Assembly (NCBI GenBank): GCA_963277665.1
Contig: OY728137.1
Location: 1,175,794,670 to 1,175,858,669 of the forward strand
From: Viscum album
Lineage: Eukaryota > Streptophyta > Magnoliopsida > Santalales > Viscaceae
DNA: 64,000 bases
Direction of reading: 5' to 3'
A program made the translations under genes and the position numbers. The notes beneath the pieces are model-generated. The model saw nothing but the letters and a program-made list of their open reading frames with translations, was not told where the DNA came from and made no database searches. How positions within the stretch are numbered: the first letter of the stretch is position 1; each line of letters starts with the position of its first letter. Positions 58,583 to 64,000 of the stretch are shown piece after piece.

Positions 58583-59083
58583 TATATAAAATATGATAGT
58601 ATTGGAAGTAATGCCTTATCTACTATGGAAATCATATTATGTTCTTATTATTTTTCCATAATTACATGTTTTATGCCAATTCTATTCTATCATGGTTAAT
58701 ATTCCTTTATGATCCATGCCTTACGCACTACCAAGATTTATTTCATGAATCAATATTTTGATGTTTAAACTTTATGTTCCTGTATTTATGTTAAAATTTT
58801 TATGGTTTGTTTTATGTTCTCCATATTTACCCTTAATGAGCATTTCATCTCACCCTTTCTATGTTTTCTTTTCCCCAGGATATAAAGAAATGCTTCAATT
58901 AGGAAAAAAAGGGGATGATATTTATGGGAGATGTTGAAGATATTTCACCATGATTAGAAGATTTTTTTTGAGTTTCCAAAGACACTAAACTAATAAAATA
59001 TTTGGGCATATGTTGTGTCATGTATTGAGTATTATAAAAAAGAAATGTAATATCCATATACGTCAAGCTTGAGAATCTAAAGT

Positions 59084-59096
59084 TGGTATCAGTGCA
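59084..59096 (+). other. T8 primer-binding site
   Basis: TGGTATCAGTGCA, initiator tRNA-Met type in its first nine bases, directly after the LTR. Confidence 0.7.
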
Positions 59097-61150
59097 AAGA
59101 TTTAGTCAACATTTGGAAACTAGGATGCGAAAACATTAGTGAAATCCCTAGAGATATTTCTAAAGATATTTCTAGGGATTTCTTAAGGATATGTCAAGTA
59201 TAGTTCACAATCCTAGGGTTTTTGTGATAATCATGACTAACCTAGGGTAAAATTAAATATATCACGGATTGAAAGATTATAAGTAATTTGTCATACTTAT
59301 GTGTTTCTAATGTTTGATATGTATATCTCACACCTTGATTTTTGGTTTTAGTCAATAACCAGAACAAGATAGAACATAGTTAAATAATGACTGTTTCAAA
59401 TGTGAAAAGTATGTGAATTATGATGATTGATTTCATATGTGGAAACATCATGATGAGAATCATGACGATGGCATGAGTATTGGTCATAATATTGGGGAAA
59501 AATAGATTGTAAATGACATGTGAAAGGTATGTGATGTTTTCCAGTATTGTTTACATTAAACCTAAGAATATTGAGGTTGAGAAACCTTATGACATGATTC
59601 ATATTTCAGGACAGAAAATGATGATGGATCCTAAGTAATGATTTAAGAATAATGTTAGATGATTGAGGTGTATATGTTTCAGAATTCAAATATTATTTTA
59701 TATGAATCATGAAATATATGAGTGTTTTTAGTATAAGTTTTTCATTAAGGATTGGAAAGGATATGTTGAATAGTTCTAAATATCCAAAAAGTGATTTAAT
59801 GGTAAGGTGATATACTTAGAGAAAACATGATTAAGGGAAAGATAATCCTTAATATGTTATGTATGCTAAGATAATTATGTTTGGATAATGATATGTTGGA
59901 TTTGAATAAGAAAATTGGACGATGCTAGTTTCTTGGGAACTAATTATGGAGTTGTTTACAATAGGGTTATGATATTATGGATGAAGTATAAAACTTTTTG
60001 GGACATAAAATAATATGTCCAATAAGTTTTGGAATAAAGAAACATGCCTATTTTCAATAAGGATATATGGTAATTTTGGTTATTACCATGACTCAAGAAA
60101 ATGCATGATGAAGTCATTCAAATGTTTGTAATGTGACCAACAAGATATATCTTATGATTTATGAGAGATAAATGATGGTATTCACAGGCTTGTTATATAA
60201 GATTTCTTGCAATTGTTTTGTTTTTTTGTACTATGAGTTTGGACAGAAGTATTTTGGATAAGCCTAAAGGTTGGAATTCATTAAGTTGGATATTTAATAG
60301 TATTTCTTAAGGCTAATTTTTTTAATATTATTTCTGGAATGTTATAATATAATTGTTTTAAAAAAGGAAAACCCGTAGGATGGGAGACAACCCGTGGCGT
60401 CATACAAGGATGTGGGAATCAAATCCACAACTGAAGTGAAACAAGCCTTTATGGCCTACCACTGGCCTACAAGAAGTCCCTAGTTAGTATTTTATTTATG
60501 CAGTATGATCGATGAAGTATAAGTCCATTTTTTGGACCATATACAATTAATCACACAATATATGAACTTATGCATATTTGATAACCTATTCTAACCTTTT
60601 TGTTGAGACATATAAAATAAACTATCATTATATCACATGATCTTATAACACTTCATGAATTAAAAATTCAACTTCATTTATTTAAAAAATATATGAAGTG
60701 GAAATTGTTCAGGGAACGATCAATGGTGAGATTGTACCAAAATCAAGTAAGTATTTATTCTCATGAAAAATTATACAACTTTAGTAAAAGGATATTGAAA
60801 ACAAAAAAATGATATTTGAGTACCTTAATATCTGATGAATCATATGGTCCCTTAAATCATTTTAGATTTTTGGATTTCTGGTAGTTAACATTCTCCAAAC
60901 CTTATTCTCTATCACTATCAATTAGAACTTTATGTTTATATTTCTCTTCCATATCCATGTTTTCACTTACCACCTATGTTCTCCTATGTGAAAACCCAGT
61001 GATAGTTACTTTGGGTAACCATTATGTTTCCAAATTTCCTTTCAAAATGATGTTTTAGTATCTCTTTTTACGATGTGGGTTTCCAGAAAATAAAGTTTCA
61101 AGTAGAAAACAATTTATAACCCCAATGAATTTTGAGGGTGAAATTCATTT
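59097..61150 (+). other. T8 interior, non-coding
   Basis: About 2 kb of AT-rich DNA between primer site and polypurine tract. No gag, protease, RT, RNase H or integrase motif in any frame; the only open frame of note, 59396-59602 on the minus strand, is His/Asn-rich and looks fortuitous. An ATTTCTAGGGATTTC-type duplication occurs near 59145-59190. Confidence 0.6.
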
Positions 61151-61164
61151 TAAGGGGGGTAAAA
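61149..61164 (+). other. T8 polypurine tract
   Basis: TTTAAGGGGGGTAAAA immediately before TGTAACACCC. Confidence 0.7.
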
Positions 61165-63175
61165 TGTAACACCCTGAGATTTTATGAGTTATATTATTTC
61201 AATGTATCTTATGACTTGTATTATACGATATACCAAGATTATATTTCACTATACACAACACCAAATTAGCTTACAGTATACGTAACACTATTCTGGGCTT
61301 GTGTTGCACACAATTTCAAGTTCCTTTGATAGAATTAATTTCAGGAAACACTGAGTATAGATTTAATTCAATGTATAAATGAAATATGGTTGGATTATGT
61401 TATACTCAACACTAAGGTAATCTTGCACTATATAAAACACTGACTTGTCTTTCGTTATACGCAAGAGCGACCGTCCTCGATAGCTTGTGTTGTATGCAAT
61501 ACCAAGTTTCACTAAACAATGATATATTATTAAAATATTATATAACTAGGCATTATGAATAGTAGTAACCATATTTTTTATTTTATATAACATTATAATT
61601 AATCTTACAAATTTTCCATAACATTATATGAGAACAAAATCATTTTTTTAATAAAAGAAGTATTTTTCAAAAAATGAAATTTCACCGCCTTTTGATGGAA
61701 CACCCATTTTAAATCTAGTTTTTGACACCTTTATAAGTTAAATTTGACAAAATAAACTTATTCTCTAGAATAGGGACATAAAAATTTAATTTTTTTGATT
61801 TTTTGTATTTTTGTAATAAAAATAGAATTTTAATGAATAGTGAAAAATACTGCATTTTAACTCGAAACTAACTTTTTATCTAATTCATTTATATAGTTAG
61901 ATTATATTTTTAATGTATTTTAAAGCATAATTGGATTATATTTTTATAATTTAATTCAATTTTTTTCATTGGAAGTAATTTCACTATTAAATTGGATATA
62001 AAAACATGTCAATATTTTGATAGTTATTACTTCTTAAAAACCCACTTTTTGGTTTTGACAATGGGAGTTAAATTTAAATTAATTACTGAAAATTCAGTGT
62101 TTTGAATTTATAAAAATGGAATCCATATTTAGAATCAGAAGTTTCAAATTGTGTAAAAAGGTACCTTTTATTTTTAGACATTATGAATAGTAACTTCTGT
62201 AATTATTTTATTTATCATGGTTAAAAGGGTAAATCTGGTAAATAAGGGTAAAAAAGAATATTATAAAAATATTTAACTACCCTAACACATGTAATAATCC
62301 TATTTTATTAGATATTTCCAACCATGGTCATCCTTGGGTCAATTTGGGGACCCCATGTATTCACTTGGATGCGAAAATGACATTTTATAAGAATTAATTT
62401 AATGTAAAGATAATTATAACCTAAACATATATCTTTTACTAAATATATTTAAATATAGGGTTATATAACTGATTTATATGTATATATATATTCATTAGAA
62501 ATATAAAATTTTTTCCTGCATCTTGGTATTTTATTTATGATTTTTATACATTAGATAAATATATTTATTTATGACAGAATTATGATGTAGTGATTACCAC
62601 ATTCATGAAAGATTCTAATAAATGAATTTATAAATATTAAAATAAATTTAATTTGAAATTTTTGATGCCATAAATTTTTTTATAGATTACATTGACATAT
62701 TAGGGATGAGTTAATGCCTTTGGTTCAAAGGAATCAGGTTGTTATGAATTTTAAAAAAAAGTCAAATATGAATATTGTCCAAAATTGAAATAATCCATAA
62801 CTTAAAACATAAAATATTTTATTAAATGATATTAAATTATTAAAAATATAATATTAGAAAAAATGGTTAATATAAGTCCAAATATTTCATAAATAACTTT
62901 TTGTGGGTCATTTGATATGATATGATAATTACATTAACCCACAATGTGTAAATAACATGATATCAGAGTAAGATTAAAAAATGTACAATATGGGTTAAAA
63001 AAAAGATAAGGATAAAAAAATATTCAAAACTTGTATAAAAACTATTTAATTAAGGGTATTTAAACCAAAATAATCTTATATTTAAATTAAATAATTTTTG
63101 GACCATTTTTAATCAAAATTGTATTTATAATAAATTAATATTTTGAGAGTTTCCTAAATTCCCCCTCTCCTCTCT

Positions 63176-63183
63176 TATAAAAG
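63176..63183 (+). promoter_or_regulatory. T8 3' LTR TATA box
   Basis: TATAAAAG after CCCTCTCCTCTCT; donor-like GT follows at 63353. Confidence 0.7.
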
Positions 63184-63520
63184 GAAACCTCCTCCCTCTC
63201 CTCTTCACTCCTTTTTGAGCATTCAAGATCGGCCAAACCCTGACTATTTATCTTCTAAACTTCCCTAATAACATTCTAGATATTTTTGTCTTCTCAAAAT
63301 ACCAACTCTAGTGCCCTAAGAGGAAATTTAAAGGAGGAAAGTTAAGGAAGAGGTAATATGTTCTACCCATTCTTTCAAATTTCATTCTTCTTCTACTTCC
63401 TCTTAATTAGTTGTTTCAGTGTAAAGTAATAAAATAAGTATCACTAAAATACTGATATGTTATTATAAATATTAAACAAACCAATTTCACCTTCTATTTT
63501 CCCAACGAAATACAAAATCA

Positions 63521-63936
63521 CCGCACATGCGTACGTATAACTTACCGACTCTATGCTGTGGTTTAATCTGTTTTTCACAACCACCTTACTTGGATGAGTA
63601 TAATCGTGTAAATAATAACTATATGTGATTATTGTAACATGATAATAATTATGAGATATTATACACCATCCAATTCAATACCATTCAACAATTATGGGAA
63701 TGATATCGTCGCTCGTGCGTAAGTACGACTTAACGTCTCTAGGACGCGAGGAGATTCATTCTCCATGTTAACAATTAAAGAATGATTATAAAGTATATAT
63801 AATAAATATTCATGAAATATATTAAATAATAATTATACTTTATATATATATTTATTTCATTTACATACTTCTATTCAATTCAATAAGGAAACGAAAACAA
63901 CGTTTAAGTGTATGTACGACTTACCGTCTCCATAAA
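63521..63936 (+). promoter_or_regulatory. Three-hairpin leader array, T8 3' LTR
   Basis: HP1 (63521-63560) keeps GCACATGCGTACGT...CTTACCG with an imperfect stem. HP2 (63712-63750) pairs CTCG 63712-63715 with CGAG 63747-63750. HP3 pairs TTTA 63903-63906 with TAAA 63933-63936 around GTACGACTTACCGTC. HP1 begins 345 nt after the TATA box. This copy is more decayed than the 5' one. Confidence 0.62.
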
Positions 63937-64000
63937 TAGTGTATTCCGTTTCATTTATATATATATATATATTATATTTATATACTAAATATATATGATA

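Larger units (their letters stand above)
54603..59080 (+). repeat. T8 5' LTR
   Basis: Starts TATAACACCCTAATATTTTA, against TGTAACACCCTGAG in the 3' copy, so the TG is mutated. About 4.48 kb, ending before the primer site. Contains U3 blocks like T2 (CTTTTGATGG...CACACCC at 55125), TATA 56606, donor-like GT 56783, hairpins, GT of GTAAAG at 57711, AATGCATTGGGTAA near 58397 and acceptor-like TTTTCCCCAG ending at 58878. Confidence 0.78.
54603..64000 (+). mobile_element. T8: large non-coding LTR element (LARD-like), runs off window
   Basis: 5' LTR 54603-59080, primer site 59084, interior 59083-61164 without coding, polypurine tract, and a 3' LTR from 61165 that is cut by the window end. The LTRs share U3 blocks and leader plan with T1/T2/T4, so it is a relative that has lost, or never had, gag-pol. 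Long LTRs around a short non-coding interior fit the LARD class (inference). The far duplication lies outside the window. Confidence 0.75.
61165..64000 (+). repeat. T8 3' LTR, cut by window end
   Basis: Starts TGTAACACCCTGAGATTTTA and follows 54603 onward. TATA lies 2,011 nt from the LTR start here and 2,003 in the 5' copy. If full length it would end about 1.6 kb beyond the window. Confidence 0.78.

Noticed and set aside
59396..59602. His-rich minus-strand frame in the T8 interior
   Set aside because: Short, low-complexity, no start context or homologue visible; CATGAT-type repeats explain it.
1..64000. Host genes, tRNA, rRNA or CRISPR arrays
   Set aside because: None recognisable; all protein motifs are retrotransposon-derived, and the spaced repeats are LTR hairpins, not CRISPR repeats with unique spacers.

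Overview
The window looks like repeat-rich nuclear DNA from a large plant (angiosperm-type) genome. Every protein trace belongs to Ty3/gypsy LTR retrotransposons: CCHC gag, aspartic protease, reverse transcriptase (RT), RNase H, integrase (IN) and chromodomain. Primer-binding sites match plant initiator tRNA-Met, and the rest is AT-rich nested long terminal repeats (LTRs). I see no host gene, tRNA, rRNA or CRISPR array, and I cannot name the species.

Layout. T1 (about 2081-21850, +) is an old element whose LTR is split by T2. T2 (4063-15980, +) is complete but dead, with 3.6 kb LTRs, gag-pol and target-site duplication (TSD) GATAT. T3 (about 21851-33620, -) is an LTR plus chromodomain relic split by T4. 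T4 (22160-31628, -) is a younger relative of T2 with an internal deletion. 33621-35755 is unclassified. An old TTACCCTTA-type tandem array (35756-36069 and 52333-52600) was split by T5 (36070-52332, +, TSD GATAC), which was split in turn by T6 (40382-50679, +, TSD AGGAC), a full-length GC-richer chromovirus. T7 (52740-54602, -) is a decayed pol. T8 (54603-64000, +, running off the window) has 4.5 kb LTRs around a non-coding interior.

All gag-pol genes are dead, mostly through in-frame stops of the kind made by C-to-T decay, so no protein here is predicted to work. Relative ages follow from nesting: T1 before T2, T3 before T4, array before T5 before T6.

The main finding is in the LTRs. Eight LTR copies from at least four groups (T1, T2, T3/T4, T8) share one leader plan although most of their sequence has diverged. 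A TATA box is followed at about 177 nt by a splice-donor-like GT. At 339-351 nt comes the first of three small hairpins spaced 175-199 nt apart. Their loops share a CGTACGTACG / CTTACCGTCT core and their stems change in a compensatory way. Downstream lie a fourth hairpin, a possible 36-nt exon and a CCAATGCATTGG palindrome. I know of no description of this module. It could be a dimerisation or packaging signal, a spliced-leader control element, or a DNA-level element. T6 lacks it but carries its own palindrome-rich leader.
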